Source of the DNA: Paenibacillus sp. IHBB 10380
GTDB taxonomy: Bacteria; Bacillota; Bacilli; Paenibacillales; Paenibacillaceae
Length of the DNA stretch: 64,000 bases
Assembly: GCF_000949425.1 (NCBI RefSeq)
Contig: NZ_CP010976.1
Coordinates: forward strand, 5,022,001-5,086,000
Direction: 5' to 3'
The translations under genes were made by a program, and so were the position numbers. Under the pieces are notes generated by a model. It was not told the DNA's origin. It saw only the letters and a list, made by a program, of their open reading frames with translations, and made no database searches. Numbering within the stretch: position 1 is the first letter of the stretch; each line of letters opens with the position of its first letter. This document shows, one piece after another, positions 29,243-41,458 of the stretch.

Positions 29243-30424
29243 ATGAATAAGAAGAGTGTACGCGACGTTGAGGTAACTGGAAAACGGGTATTTGTTCGTG
29301 TGGATTTCAATGTGCCCCTCGAAGATGGTAAAATTACAGATGACAAACGTATTCGCGAAACATTGCCAACGATTAATTACTTGGTAGAACGCGGAGCAAA
29401 AGTTATTCTTGCAAGTCATATGGGCCGTCCTAAGGGACAAGTGGTTGAGTCCTTGCGTTTAACAGCAGCAGCAGAACGTCTATCTGAACTTCTTGGCAAA
29501 AAAGTGATCAAAGCAGATGAGTCTGTAGGCGCAGCTGTGGAATCACAAATTGCTGAAATGAATGAAGGCGACGTGTTATTACTTGAGAATGTCCGTTTCC
29601 ATGCTGGAGAAGAGAAGAACGATGTTGAATTGGCTAAGCAATTTGCTAAACTTGCTGATTTGTTTGTCAATGATGCTTTCGGTGCAGCTCACCGCGCGCA
29701 CTCTTCGACTGAAGGAATCGCGCATCATTTGCCAGCTGTATCTGGTTTGTTGATGGAAAGAGAATTGTCTGTATTAGGCAAAGCAATTCTAGATCCTGAA
29801 CGTCCATTTACTGCAATCATTGGTGGGTCCAAGGTTAAGGACAAAATCGATGTCATTGATAACCTGTTGAACATCGCAGATAACGTTCTAATCGGTGGCG
29901 GTCTGTCCTATACGTTCATGAAAGCTCAAGGATATGAAATCGGATTGTCTTTGTGTGATGATGATAAATTGGACGCAGCGCTTGGGTTTATACAAAAAGC
30001 GAAGGATCTTGGCAAGAACTTCTATCTTCCTGAAGATATCGTTATTGCAGATGATTTCAAAGCAGACGCTAACAAGGACACTGTGGATGTCGGCAATATC
30101 CCTGATGGTTGGGAAGGCGTGGACATTGGGCCTAAGACACGTGCCAAATATGCTGAAATCATTAAGAACTCTAAGCTAGTTGTATGGAACGGACCTATGG
30201 GCGTTTTTGAACTTGAGCCTTTCTCTCATGGTACACGTGAAGTAGCAGAAGCTTGCGCTACAACGGAAGGTTATACGATTATCGGTGGCGGTGACTCTGC
30301 AGCAGCGGCTGAGAAGTTCCATCTCGCTGATAAAATGGATCACATCTCTACAGGTGGCGGCGCTTCTCTTGAGTTCATGGAAGGTAAGGCACTTCCTGGT
30401 GTTGAGGCATTAAACGATAAATAA
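29243..30424 (+). CDS. pgk: Phosphoglycerate kinase
   Basis: Makes ATP from 1,3-bisphosphoglycerate. N-terminal signature [13 protein letters not shown], substrate motif SHMGRPKG, and C-terminal nucleotide loops ([17 protein letters not shown]) are present. The start at ATG 29243 ([10 protein letters not shown]) has GGAGGAACGAGAG upstream; an in-frame ATG at 29222 lies before the ribosome site. 393 residues. Confidence 0.97.
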   Translation: MNKKSVRDVEVTGKRVFVRVDFNVPLEDGKITDDKRIRETLPTINYLVERGAKVILASHMGRPKGQVVESLRLTAAAERLSELLGKKVIKADESVGAAVESQIAEMNEGDVLLLENVRFHAGEEKNDVELAKQFAKLADLFVNDAFGAAHRAHSSTEGIAHHLPAVSGLLMERELSVLGKAILDPERPFTAIIGGSKVKDKIDVIDNLLNIADNVLIGGGLSYTFMKAQGYEIGLSLCDDDKLDAALGFIQKAKDLGKNFYLPEDIVIADDFKADANKDTVDVGNIPDGWEGVDIGPKTRAKYAEIIKNSKLVVWNGPMGVFELEPFSHGTREVAEACATTEGYTIIGGGDSAAAAEKFHLADKMDHISTGGGASLEFMEGKALPGVEALNDK

Positions 30425-30457
30425 ACTGTCTACATGATTGATATTGTAAGGCAATAA

Positions 30458-31225
<768 letters not shown>

Positions 31226-31226
31226 G

Positions 31227-32771
31227 ATGACAGCACCAAGACCGGTAGCATTAATTATTATGGACGGTTTCGGTCTGCGTAACACCGTGGAAGGTAACGC
31301 TGTAGCGCAAGCTAAGAAGCCCAATTATGATCGATTTATGAGTAAGTATCCTCATACGACACTTACAGCTTGTGGAGAAGCCGTAGGTCTGCCACCAGGG
31401 CAGATGGGTAACTCTGAAGTTGGGCATTTGAATATTGGTGCCGGTCGTGTGGTGTATCAGAATCTTACTCGCATATCCAAATCGATTCGTGAAGGTGAAT
31501 TCTTCGAGAATCCAACATTGGTAGAAGCCGTTCGTTATGCAAAGACTAACAATAAGAAATTGCACCTATATGGTCTTCTCTCAGATGGTGGCGTACATAG
31601 TCATATTGATCATCTGTTGGCTATGTTGGATCTTGCTAAGAAAGAAGATTTGGATGAAGTTTACATCCATGCCTTTATGGATGGCCGTGACGTTGCTCCC
31701 GATTCAGGTATATTGTTCATTGAACAATTGAATGCGAAGATTGCCGAAGTCGGAATTGGTAAAATCGCGACTGTTCAAGGCCGCTATTATGCGATGGATC
31801 GAGATAAACGTTGGGAACGGGTTGAGAAATCATACCGTGCTATCGTTTATGGTGAAGGTCCTAAGTATACGGATGCGCTTCAAGCCGTAAAAGAATCTTA
31901 TGAGAAGTCTCTATTTGATGAATTCGTAGAGCCTACAGTGATTGTAGATGCTTTGGGACAACCAGTTGGAACAGTTGAGAGTGGAGATTCTGTTATTTTC
32001 TTAAATTTCCGTCCAGACCGTGCTATTCAATTGTCTCAAGTGTTTACAAATAAAGATTTCCGTGGATTTGAGCTTGGTCCTAAGGCTCCTCGCGATTTGC
32101 ATTTTGTATGTCTTACCATGTTCAGTGAAACGGTAGAAGGTTATGTTGCTTATGAACCTAAGAACTTAGATAATACGCTTGGAGAAGTTCTAGTTCAGAA
32201 CAACAAGAAGCAACTACGTATTGCTGAGACCGAGAAATATCCCCATGTTACATTTTTCTTTAGTGGTGGACGCGATGTGGAACTTCCAGGTGAAACTCGT
32301 ATCCTAATCAACTCTCCAAAAGTAGCTACATATGATCTGCAGCCCGAAATGAGTGCATATCAAGTGGCAGACGCTTGCGTGAAAGAGATTGAAGCTGAGA
32401 ATTTCGATACGATTATTCTGAACTTTGCTAACCCTGATATGGTTGGACACTCCGGTATGCTGGAGCCGACGATTAAGGCTGTAGAAGTGACGGATGAGTG
32501 TATGGGTAGAGTGGTGGATGCTGTTCTTGCCAAAGGCGGAGTCGTATTGATCACAGCTGACCATGGTAATGCGGATATGGTATTTGATGAGGATGGGCGC
32601 CCATTCACAGCTCATACGACGAACCCTGTACCGTTTATCGTTACCGATGAGAATGTTACTTTACGCGAAGGCGGAGTATTGGCAGACATTGCCCCAACCA
32701 TTCTTGATTTGATGCAGCTATCACAACCTGATGATATGACAGGAACAAGCGTCATTGCTAGTCGTAAATAA
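31227..32771 (+). CDS. gpmI: Phosphoglycerate mutase, cofactor-independent
   Basis: Manganese-dependent enzyme. Starts at ATG 31227 ([16 protein letters not shown]) one base after the tpiA stop. The catalytic Ser is in [14 protein letters not shown] and metal sites lie in [11 protein letters not shown] and HTTNPVPF. 514 residues. In spore formers this form is pH-sensitive and linked to 3-phosphoglycerate storage. Confidence 0.97.
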   Translation: MTAPRPVALIIMDGFGLRNTVEGNAVAQAKKPNYDRFMSKYPHTTLTACGEAVGLPPGQMGNSEVGHLNIGAGRVVYQNLTRISKSIREGEFFENPTLVEAVRYAKTNNKKLHLYGLLSDGGVHSHIDHLLAMLDLAKKEDLDEVYIHAFMDGRDVAPDSGILFIEQLNAKIAEVGIGKIATVQGRYYAMDRDKRWERVEKSYRAIVYGEGPKYTDALQAVKESYEKSLFDEFVEPTVIVDALGQPVGTVESGDSVIFLNFRPDRAIQLSQVFTNKDFRGFELGPKAPRDLHFVCLTMFSETVEGYVAYEPKNLDNTLGEVLVQNNKKQLRIAETEKYPHVTFFFSGGRDVELPGETRILINSPKVATYDLQPEMSAYQVADACVKEIEAENFDTIILNFANPDMVGHSGMLEPTIKAVEVTDECMGRVVDAVLAKGGVVLITADHGNADMVFDEDGRPFTAHTTNPVPFIVTDENVTLREGGVLADIAPTILDLMQLSQPDDMTGTSVIASRK

Positions 32772-32782
32772 GACGATTATAA

Positions 32783-34114
<1,332 letters not shown>

Positions 34115-34123
34115 TTAACTTAG

Positions 34124-34157
34124 AAAAAGCCAGCCTCTGCAGAGGTTGGCTTTTTTT
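34124..34157 (+). terminator. Terminator after eno
   Basis: AAAAAGCCAGCCTC pairs with GAGGTTGGCTTTTT around TGCA, followed by more T. Confidence 0.92.
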
Positions 34158-34202
34158 GTGATATAATATGTTTGACATCACATGTTATCAAAGAAACAAA
34201 TC

Positions 34203-34232
34203 TTGTTAAATAGATTAGCGTTGTGGTACAAT
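34203..34232 (+). promoter_or_regulatory. Probable secG promoter
   Basis: TTGTTA and TACAAT are 18 bases apart, 85 bases before the secG start and after the eno terminator. Confidence 0.5.
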
Positions 34233-34316
34233 AAAAGTGCTGTTTTACTGACATAATGCTTATAAATACGATTTGTAATATATGACGATGTTTAACACGT
34301 TTAGGAGGTGGAATGA

Positions 34317-34550
34317 ATGGAAATGTTTTTACAAATACTGCTCGTGATTTTCTCCATTGGTTTGATCGCGGTTGTTCTGTTACAAAAAGGGAAAAGCGCA
34401 GGTCTTTCCGGCGCCATCTCCGGCGGTGCTGAACATCTTTTTGGTAAGACTAAAGCACGGGGTATGGACTTAGTGCTTCAACGCTTAACTGTTGGAATTG
34501 CAGCAGGGTTCTTTATTCTAGCTATAGTTGTAGCTGTAATTGTAAAATAA
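34317..34550 (+). CDS. secG: Preprotein translocase subunit SecG
   Basis: 77 residues with two membrane segments (about 3-21 and 55-76), joined by the conserved loop [16 protein letters not shown]. Part of SecYEG. AGGAGGTG lies 5-6 bases before ATG 34317. The order secG-rnr-smpB-ssrA is the usual one in Bacillota. Confidence 0.95.
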   Translation: MEMFLQILLVIFSIGLIAVVLLQKGKSAGLSGAISGGAEHLFGKTKARGMDLVLQRLTVGIAAGFFILAIVVAVIVK

Positions 34551-34562
34551 TGCTCATGAACG

Positions 34563-34609
34563 AAAAACCTTCACTCTTTCAAAATTTATGGGAGCGAAGG
34601 TTTTTTTTG
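34563..34609 (+). terminator. Terminator after secG
   Basis: AAAAACCTTC pairs with GAAGGTTTTT, with an inner CTC/GAG pair, ending in a run of T. Confidence 0.8.
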
Positions 34610-34907
34610 AGCAATTTAGTTTAGATTGACCTCCACCGTACCCTCTTGATCTCTTCATTCCGTTGGATTATCCTCTGTCCCATCTTTACACTTCATCTTT
34701 ACACACAAAATGTCTTCATAATTATTTGAATAGGTCTTATTAGGGTAATGGATATGGAGCATACTACAGGATGTGAGTTAAAGGGATGTAAGAGATTAAA
34801 ATCGTGTATACTAGGATATGGGTATAGTAAAGAATAACAATACAAAGCGAAGGATACATAAGAACTTGCAGCTCTATATAACTGCAAGTCATCTGAGGTG
34901 AATAAAC
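34610..34907 (+). other. Intergenic stretch before rnr, no gene seen
   Basis: About 300 bases with no convincing frame on either strand. A possible -10 TATACT lies at 34807-34812, about 100 bases before rnr, without a clear -35. The rnr ribosome site (GAGGTG) is at the right end. Confidence 0.4.
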
Positions 34908-37757
34908 ATGATAACAAAAGAAGCAGTACTTAATTTTATGCGGGAGACCGCTTATAAACCGATGACTTACCAGGAACTTGAGCAGCATTTCGGTATCGAT
35001 AACGCTCATGACTTCAAGGATTTCTTGAAGCTGTTAAATGCGATAGAGCAAGAAGGTGAAATTATCCTTACTCGTACTAATCGCTATGGCGTACCTGAGC
35101 GAATGGATCTTTTGCGTGGACGATTGCAGGCTCATGCCAAAGGATTCGCCTTCTTCATTCCTGAAGATCGCGAGCATCCAGACGTCTACATTAATGCAAA
35201 TGACCTTAAGAGTGCGATGAATGGTGATATTGTTCTGATTCGAGTGACTTCTAAGAGTCAAGACGGAGGCAAGCTGGAAGGTGAAGTGATACGTGTTGTT
35301 AAGCGGGCAGTGACCCAAGTTGTGGGCGTGTTCCAGAACAATGAATCGTATGGTTTCGTGCTACCTGATGACAAGCGAATTAACCGCGATATTTTTATTC
35401 CCAAGAATGCATTTAATGGTGCTGTGAATGGGGAGAAGGTTGTCGTGAGAATCGTGAACTATCCAGAAGGCCGTTCGGCGGCTGAGGGTGAAGTAGCGGA
35501 GGTTCTTGGTCATAAGGATGATCCAGGCGTTGATATTATTTCTATCATTCGTAAGCATCAATTGCCAGAAGCGTTCCCTGAAGAAGTGTTGGCTGAGGCT
35601 GAGCAGGCCCCAGATTCCATTACAGATGCAGAGATTCTAGAACAAGGTCGGCGAGATCTACGTCATAAGACCATTGTGACCATTGATGGAGAAGATGCTA
35701 AGGATTTGGATGATGCGGTAAACGTCGAACTTCTTCCTAATGGAAATTATCGACTAGGCGTGCATATTGCGGACGTAGGTTATTATGTACGTGAGAATTC
35801 TGATCTGGATATAGAAGCTTATAACCGAGGTTGTAGTGTGTATTTGGTGGATCGGGTGATTCCGATGCTTCCACATCGTCTCTCGAATGGTATTTGTAGT
35901 CTTAATCCACAAGTGGACAGGCTGACATTATCTTGTGAGATGGAATTTAATGATCAAATGAAAGTGGTCAATCACGAGGTATTCACGAGTGTGATTAAGA
36001 CCAAAGAACGTATGACCTATACGAATGTACGCAAGATTCTGGAGGATGAAGATCCTGAGCTTATGGTGCGTTACGCTGATTTAGTCGGAGATTTCCGTCT
36101 GATGAAGGAGCTCGCTATGAAGCTACGTGGAAATCGGATGAAGCGTGGGGCGGTTGATTTTGACTTCCAGGAATCTAAGGTCATTGTGGATGAGAAGGGT
36201 AAGGCAGTAGATATTGTCAAAAGAGAACGTTCTATTGCAGAGCAAATTATTGAGGAGTTTATGCTAGCGGCTAACGAAACAGTAGCTGAGCATTTCCATT
36301 GGTTAAAGGTTCCGTTCATCTATCGTATCCATGAAAATCCAGATCCAGAGAAATTGCAGAATTTCATGGCTTTTGCGGCTAATTTCGGGCATCAAGTTAA
36401 AGGCAGAGGGAACTCGATTCATCCTCGTGCTCTTCAATCCTTGCTTGAGGATATTCAAGGAACCAAGGAACAGACGGTCATTAGTACGATGATGCTACGT
36501 TCGATGAAGCAAGCGAAGTATGATGCGGAGACTTCGGGCCACTTCGGACTAGCTGCAGAATATTATTCTCACTTTACATCACCGATCCGTCGGTACCCAG
36601 ATCTAGCGATTCACCGTGTAATTCGTGAAGTGATTGAAAGTAATGGTGTATTGTCCGAGAAACGTCAAGAATATTTAGCTGCTCGTATGCCAGATGTGGC
36701 ACAGCAGTCCTCTGAACGGGAACGTGTTGCGGTAGAAGCAGAGCGGGATACGGACCAGCTTAAGAAAGCGGAGTATATGCTTGATAAAGTTGGCGAGGAA
36801 TTCGACGGTATTATTAGCAGTGTGACAAGCTTTGGAATGTTCATTGAACTGGACAACACAGTAGAGGGTCTGATTCGTCTAAGTGCGTTAACAGATGACT
36901 ATTACCATTTTGATGAACAAATCATGTCATTGATTGGTGAACGTACTTCGAAGGTATTCCGAATTGGCGATGAATTGAAGATTCGTGTAGCGAGAGTGAA
37001 CATGGACGATCATACGATTGACTTTGAGTTGATTGATATGAAGCCGCGTGCCGAGGGTAGTCGTGGTGGACGTGGTAACGGTAGAAGTGGTGGCGGATTC
37101 GGTAGAGGTATAGGACGCGGTGGTAAGGGCACGGGTAGCAAAGGCACAGGTAGCTCTAGCGGAGGTCGTGGTGGTAAAGCATCAGGCGGCGTAAGTAAAC
37201 CTATCGCAGGTAGTAATGCTAGTGGCGATAATAAGGCGTCCGGTAAGGCTAAAGTAGGAAAAGGCTCAGGTGGTAAAGGAGTCGGCAAGAAAACACAAAG
37301 AAATCATGGAGCTGGTAAAGGTATGGGGAGTATCGGAATTGGAAGTACACCAAGTGGCGCAAGCCCTGCTGTGGGGAACACTGTTGAAGGTAGCCAAACG
37401 GTCGACAAGGGCGCTAAGGTAGTCGATGGTAGTGGCGTGAACAAACGGAAACGTAGTAAAGGCACTGGCGGTGGCAAAAGTACAGGTGGCAAGCCTGCAA
37501 CCTCATCGTACGGTCGTTATGATAATGGCAAAAAAACACCACCCCGTATTGGATTTAACTTCGGTTCGGGTAAGGGTGGTTATGGAGCTGCTACACCTAG
37601 CGTGGCTGAGCAGCCTACTAGAGCGACTTCAGATGAAGGTAGTCGTAAGTCTAAGCCATCAGGTAAAGGTGGCGTCTTTCTAGGCGGAACGGCTACACCA
37701 GGTAGTGGTGCTGAAGGAAATGAAGGGCGTAAGCGCAATGGTGGAGAAGAGAAGTAG
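34908..37757 (+). CDS. rnr: Ribonuclease R with very long Gly/Ser/Lys-rich tail
   Basis: A 3'-5' exoribonuclease. An N-terminal winged-helix-like region (1-65) and two cold-shock domains (about 65-230) precede the RNB catalytic domain (about 250-580, with [13 protein letters not shown] and [18 protein letters not shown] motifs) and an S1 domain (about 630-705). From about residue 715 to 949 the protein is a low-complexity basic tail of Gly, Ser, Lys, Arg and Thr. Typical Bacillus RNase R is about 780 residues, so the tail is about 170-180 residues longer than usual. In E. coli a Lys-rich tail of RNase R works with SmpB-tmRNA on nonstop mRNA; smpB and ssrA are the next genes here. Confidence 0.94.
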   Translation: MITKEAVLNFMRETAYKPMTYQELEQHFGIDNAHDFKDFLKLLNAIEQEGEIILTRTNRYGVPERMDLLRGRLQAHAKGFAFFIPEDREHPDVYINANDLKSAMNGDIVLIRVTSKSQDGGKLEGEVIRVVKRAVTQVVGVFQNNESYGFVLPDDKRINRDIFIPKNAFNGAVNGEKVVVRIVNYPEGRSAAEGEVAEVLGHKDDPGVDIISIIRKHQLPEAFPEEVLAEAEQAPDSITDAEILEQGRRDLRHKTIVTIDGEDAKDLDDAVNVELLPNGNYRLGVHIADVGYYVRENSDLDIEAYNRGCSVYLVDRVIPMLPHRLSNGICSLNPQVDRLTLSCEMEFNDQMKVVNHEVFTSVIKTKERMTYTNVRKILEDEDPELMVRYADLVGDFRLMKELAMKLRGNRMKRGAVDFDFQESKVIVDEKGKAVDIVKRERSIAEQIIEEFMLAANETVAEHFHWLKVPFIYRIHENPDPEKLQNFMAFAANFGHQVKGRGNSIHPRALQSLLEDIQGTKEQTVISTMMLRSMKQAKYDAETSGHFGLAAEYYSHFTSPIRRYPDLAIHRVIREVIESNGVLSEKRQEYLAARMPDVAQQSSERERVAVEAERDTDQLKKAEYMLDKVGEEFDGIISSVTSFGMFIELDNTVEGLIRLSALTDDYYHFDEQIMSLIGERTSKVFRIGDELKIRVARVNMDDHTIDFELIDMKPRAEGSRGGRGNGRSGGGFGRGIGRGGKGTGSKGTGSSSGGRGGKASGGVSKPIAGSNASGDNKASGKAKVGKGSGGKGVGKKTQRNHGAGKGMGSIGIGSTPSGASPAVGNTVEGSQTVDKGAKVVDGSGVNKRKRSKGTGGGKSTGGKPATSSYGRYDNGKKTPPRIGFNFGSGKGGYGAATPSVAEQPTRATSDEGSRKSKPSGKGGVFLGGTATPGSGAEGNEGRKRNGGEEK

Positions 37758-37918
37758 TGTTTCTGTTTTTTACGCTAAAAGAAGAATACATGCGCTGGAT
37801 AAGCAATGAAAGGGTTTAGATTTCCTTGATTTTGCCTGATTCACTTGATACAATGGATTTCTATGGAATGATTGATTCCAGAAATCCATTGTGTTTAATG
37901 ATAGTGAGGAGTGAGAAC

Positions 37919-38395
37919 ATGGGTAAGAGTGACGGGAAAGTCTTGGCCCAGAACAAGAAAGCTTCCCATGATTATTTCATTGAGGAGACGTATGAAGCTG
38001 GCATGGTGTTGACGGGCACTGAGATTAAGTCACTTCGTAACGGCAGAGCGAATATCGGGGATGCTTTTGCAACGATCCGTAATGGCGAAATTCATATCCA
38101 CAATATGCATATTAGTCCTTTCGAACAGGGTAACCGTAGTAACCCAACAGATCCAACAAGAACTCGAAAGCTACTTATGCACAAGCAACAAATTTCTAAG
38201 CTCATTGGGCTATCTAAGCAAGAGGGATATACCATTGTACCGCTTAAAATTTATATCCGAAACGGATATGCGAAGCTCCTACTGGGTCTTGGTAGAGGTA
38301 AGAAGCAGTATGATAAACGTGATACGGCTGCCAAACGCGATGCTCAACGTGATATTCAACGTGCGTTACGTGAGAAGCAGAAAATTGCAAGATAA
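37919..38395 (+). CDS. smpB: SsrA-binding protein SmpB
   Basis: 158 residues starting [20 protein letters not shown], after a GTGAGGAG site. The family core [16 protein letters not shown] and the basic C-terminal tail [17 protein letters not shown], which folds into the ribosomal decoding site, are present. The in-frame ATG at 37826 adds a leader without family match. It binds tmRNA, encoded 240 bases downstream. Confidence 0.96.
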   Translation: MGKSDGKVLAQNKKASHDYFIEETYEAGMVLTGTEIKSLRNGRANIGDAFATIRNGEIHIHNMHISPFEQGNRSNPTDPTRTRKLLMHKQQISKLIGLSKQEGYTIVPLKIYIRNGYAKLLLGLGRGKKQYDKRDTAAKRDAQRDIQRALREKQKIAR

Positions 38396-38591
38396 GTAAG
38401 GAATGTTACGCCAAAGCGTCTCATATGATCCTTTATTGGCAATCATAACCTCGATTTCCTTGAAGTAAGTATCATAGAGATGTAGAAATGTGATATACTA
38501 AGTTATACGAGATCGACAGATCTTGTTCAATGATTACCTTCTAGTGGTCCTTTTTCATGGAGGAAAAGGATACTGAATAGAACATCATGTC

Positions 38592-38619
38592 TTGACTACT
38601 CAAGATTCTATCCTAGAAG
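38592..38619 (+). promoter_or_regulatory. Candidate ssrA promoter
   Basis: TTGACT and TAGAAG are 16 bases apart and would start transcription a few bases before the mature 5' end of tmRNA. A second candidate is the extended -10 TGATATACT at 38491-38499. Confidence 0.4.
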
Positions 38620-38632
38620 CCCTTTATATTAA

Positions 38633-38994
38633 GGGGGCGTTTATGGATTCGACGGGGATAGTTTGAGCATGGGTAGCGGGTAGTGGGGACGCGTCCGCTT
38701 TATCAACGCTAAAGCCTATTAAATGGCAAAACACAAAACAACTACGCTTTCGCAGCCTAAGAAACTGTGAGCGTGCTCCTACCTAGCATCGTCCATGTGA
38801 CTAGACTAGGGGCTAACCAATAGTGGAATACGCTGTCTCATCTCCGCCTGGGGTGAGCTGAAGAAGATAATCAGGCTGACCCAACGTATAGCCGGTTACG
38901 GGGCGATACTCGGGTGACATCAAAACTGTGACTACACCCGTAGAATCTTATGTGTCGATATTTTCGGACAGGGGTTCGACTCCCCTCGCCTCCA
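38633..38994 (+). ncRNA. ssrA: Transfer-messenger RNA (tmRNA)
   Basis: Rescues stalled ribosomes with SmpB. The 5' end GGGGGCG pairs with CGCCTCC at the 3' end; the T arm is AGGGG-TTCGACT-CCCCT and CCA is not encoded. The tag frame at 38725-38760 reads GKTQNNYAFAA then TAA, a degradation tag that ends YAFAA rather than the common YALAA. Pseudoknot-forming stretches lie on both sides of it. 362 bases. This locus is the left edge of the accessory region. Confidence 0.95.
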
Positions 38995-39007
38995 TATGTA
39001 GTATCAG

Positions 39008-39035
39008 AAACGGACACCATGCGGTGTCCGTTTTT
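39008..39035 (+). terminator. tmRNA terminator
   Basis: AAACGGACACC pairs with GGTGTCCGTTT around ATGC, then T run. Confidence 0.92.
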
Positions 39036-39040
39036 GCTCA

Positions 39041-39217
39041 TTCGTACTCGACGGGGATGGTTGACCCGCGTGGTTACGGGGTTTCTGGCTTCTCTGACTC
39101 TGAATAAGAAACATTTCTGATGCTGTACGGGGCATACTCGGGTGACATCAAAACTGTGACTACACCTGTGGAAGCTGATGTGTCGATATTTTAGGACAGG
39201 GGTTCGACTTCCCTCCA
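39041..39217 (+). pseudogene. Decayed tmRNA copy (scar B)
   Basis: The last about 95 bases closely match the real tmRNA 3' part: TCGGGTGACATCAAAACTGT is identical, and GTGTCGATATTTT plus GGACAGGGGTTCGACT recur. The 5' part (ACTCGACGGGGATGG) resembles the tmRNA 5' end. The tag frame is missing and the copy is only 177 bases. It ends CCCTCCA with part of the core deleted. I read it as a remnant of an earlier ssrA attachment site. Confidence 0.85.
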
Positions 39218-39230
39218 TTTATACCATTAA

Positions 39231-39258
39231 AAAAGCGACCGTAATAGGTCGCCTTTTT
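39231..39258 (+). terminator. Terminator after scar B
   Basis: AAAAGCGACC pairs with GGTCGC around GTAATA, then CTTTTT. Confidence 0.8.
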
Positions 39259-39360
39259 ACGCTTTCTTATTTGGAAAAGGTAGTGAAATCGCTTGTTTAT
39301 TGGCTCCACAGTGCTTCGTTCGATGAATAGCTAAGGGTAGCAGATGCGAAGGGCGTAGGC

Positions 39361-39537
39361 TTAATGATAGTTGCCAGATTCATTTTCCGTGTATTTGCCA
39401 TTGCTGTCATGCAGCGCTTGTTTCCGGCGATCATTGTGCGCCTGCTGCTGTTGTTGGGCCTCCAGGCTGTTCACGGGTGTCGCATCCAGCTCTTTCACTG
39501 TGTTGATTAGGTTCTTGTCCGGTTGGTTTGTACTCAA
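39361..39537 (-). CDS. Small Gln-rich hypothetical protein
   Basis: 58 residues from a TTG start: MSTNQPDKNLINTVKELDA at the start, five Gln in a row near residue 30, and TENESGNYH at the end. AAGGAGG sits 9 bases upstream, which makes this a credible gene despite the rare start. It is hydrophilic with no membrane segment. I do not recognise a family. The length and composition recall small Paenibacillus spore or stress proteins, but that is a guess. Confidence 0.65.
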   Translation of the reverse strand: MSTNQPDKNLINTVKELDATPVNSLEAQQQQQAHNDRRKQALHDSNGKYTENESGNYH

Positions 39538-39710
39538 TTGAAAGGTCCTCCTTGTTTACTGGAATAGGTTTGTGTAGTCTATTATGTGCTGGCAGTTGCG
39601 TTGCTATTCGTACTGTGATTTCTACAGAAAACCTAGGGATACACCACAGATAGAATTTGGACAAAAAATACGTATTGTGAAGATGTAACATTACGAACAA
39701 ATCTACTACG

Positions 39711-40837
39711 ATGGAATTGGACGAGTTAGCTGCTTTATTACGCAAGTATCAAAGTAATCAGCCTGATTTTCCATTTCCAGTCCTGCAGCAATTTGGTGTC
39801 CGTCAAACCATCGACTTCTTTAACATGCTCGGACTTCCGCTGACAAGTTTGGAGGATGGCCGGATGTATCCGATGTCGCTACAGGCCAGCTCCGTGTTGG
39901 ATATTTTCCGGCTTGCCCTGGAGGATCGGAATGTGCCAGTGTACTTTAATCATAAAGTGTTGGATATAACCGTGTCCAAAGATCATCCACGCTTTACAAT
40001 TCTATGTCAAATGGAGACAGAGGAGACACAGGAACAGGTAGTTATAACCATCGATTATCTTTTTCTATGTACTGGAGGTCTTACCGCTCCGAAAACGGGG
40101 ACGGACGGTTCCGGTTATACCCTTGCTCAGCGTTTGGGGCACACACTTATTGAGCCTTTGCCGGCGAATATCCGCATCTAAAGGCCTTGTCGGGTGTAAA
40201 GTTCGAAGGGATGGCTCATATCATCGCGGGCGGTCAAACGATCCGCAGCGAATATGGCGAAATTCTTTTCACCGACTATGGCATTTCCGGCCCAGCCATT
40301 CTCCAGCTTAGTCGAGTAGCCTCGTCTAAGTTAGCTCAAGATGAGTCTGTGGTCATATCGGTTGATTTAATGCCGGACCGTAGTAGGGAAGAGGTAATTG
40401 ATTTTCTGGAAATGCACTGGGGGACCTTCGGGCATCGGACCGTTGCGGATTTCTTTATTGGCATCATCAATAAGAAGTTGATACCCATTCTTTTGAAGGA
40501 AGCAGGCATCAATGACCAGCCTAACCTCCTCTGTCAGGATTTAATGTGGAAAACGAAAAAGATATTCTATCGACTAATGAAACATTGGGAATTCGTAGTG
40601 ACCGGCACAAACAACTTTACGTTTGCTCAAACGACGGTCGGAGGCATCGATACAACAGAAATTAACAAGGGAACGTTGGAATCCAAACTTGTTTCCGGAC
40701 TCTATTTTGCTGGTGAGGCTATGGATGTGGATGGAGATTGCGGTGGATACAGGTGGATACAACCTGCAGTGGGCCTGGAGTTCCGGTTATGCCGCAGCGA
40801 AGGGGCTTACCGACCATATTGCCCGCGTCCCTGAATG
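39711..40837 (+). pseudogene. BaiN/HI0933-type flavoprotein, 5'-truncated and frameshifted
   Basis: The frame at 39711-40181 carries VRQTIDFFNMLGLPL and DYLFLCTGGLTAPKTGTDGSG; the next (40187-40834) carries DYGISGPAILQLSR and FTFAQTTVGGIDT. Both are typical of the BaiN/YhiN family (normally about 400 residues). The N-terminal FAD Rossmann domain is missing. A frameshift lies near 40181. Near 40745 a 10-base unit AGGTGGATAC is present twice in tandem and shifts the frame; the correct end (GGYNLQWAWSSGYAAAKGL) continues in another frame. Not functional as it stands. Confidence 0.85.
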
Positions 40838-40918
40838 ATGATTTTAGACGATAGCTTCATGCTATTATGTAAGGTTTCGGCTGTCTTTATGTTAAATGGA
40901 TGATCTTGATGCATGCAG

Positions 40919-41362
40919 GAGGCCACTGAAAAACTTGCGTTTTAATTTTGTGAAGTGAATTTAAATTGATAAAGGTGACTTTCCATTCAATTCTGAATGA
41001 AAAGTCACCTTTATTTATCTTCTTTTCCCTCTCTTTTACTTCATAAGTGTCAATATTTTTTTGAGATTGACAGCAAATATGACCATCACTCCTTGTATGT
41101 GCATGCCAACGAGACCTGAGGATGATGCGACATCATACCCGTGTCTATGTTTCGCTTCTATTTTTAGCGCTCTTTTGCCTTTTCTTTGAAGTATTCACTT
41201 TCCTGGAAGTTCTTCTGGTCGCTATGTGGCGTTCACAATTTGAAATCATCCGCGACACCACCTACCATTAATACATCTATTATACAAGAAAACAGAATAC
41301 CCTTCCTCATAAATCAAGGTTAGGTATCCTGTTTAGATAATTCGGAATTTTTCAGTGGCCTC
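40919..41362 (-). mobile_element. Deleted insertion sequence with intact ends and target duplication
   Basis: The ends are perfect 15-base inverted repeats, GAGGCCACTGAAAAA at 40919-40933 and its complement at 41348-41362. They are flanked by an identical 8-base direct repeat GCATGCAG (40911-40918 and 41363-41370). The 444-base element keeps only the 3' end of a transposase on the minus strand, a promoter-like TATAAT near 41285, and a hairpin terminator at about 40971-41016. Internal deletion has made it non-autonomous. The family is not certain; an IS1182-like or IS5-like origin is possible. Confidence 0.85.
41036..41188 (-). pseudogene. Transposase C-terminal fragment
   Basis: The minus strand reads QRKGKRALKIEAKHRHGYDV, then ASSSGLVGMHIQGVMVIF and AVNLKKILTLMK, then stop. 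This is the C-terminal pattern of a DDE transposase (AKHRHGYD...GLVGM). The upstream continuation is in another frame and is lost. Confidence 0.7.
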
Positions 41363-41458
41363 GCATGCAGCGGAGCGGTTTTATTCAATCGCAGCTGCAG
41401 CCTGCATGATGAAAGGGAGAGAAAGAGCATTTGCAGATGCTGTAATCCAGTTATACAG

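Noticed and set aside
37010..37492. Pro/Leu-rich minus-strand frames opposite the end of rnr
   Set aside because: They are the complement of the Gly/Ser/Lys-rich tail codons and have no ribosome sites.
38871..39218. Minus-strand frame of 115 codons across the tmRNA
   Set aside because: It lies on the complement of tmRNA and its decayed copy; the internal repetition simply reflects the two tmRNA 3' ends.
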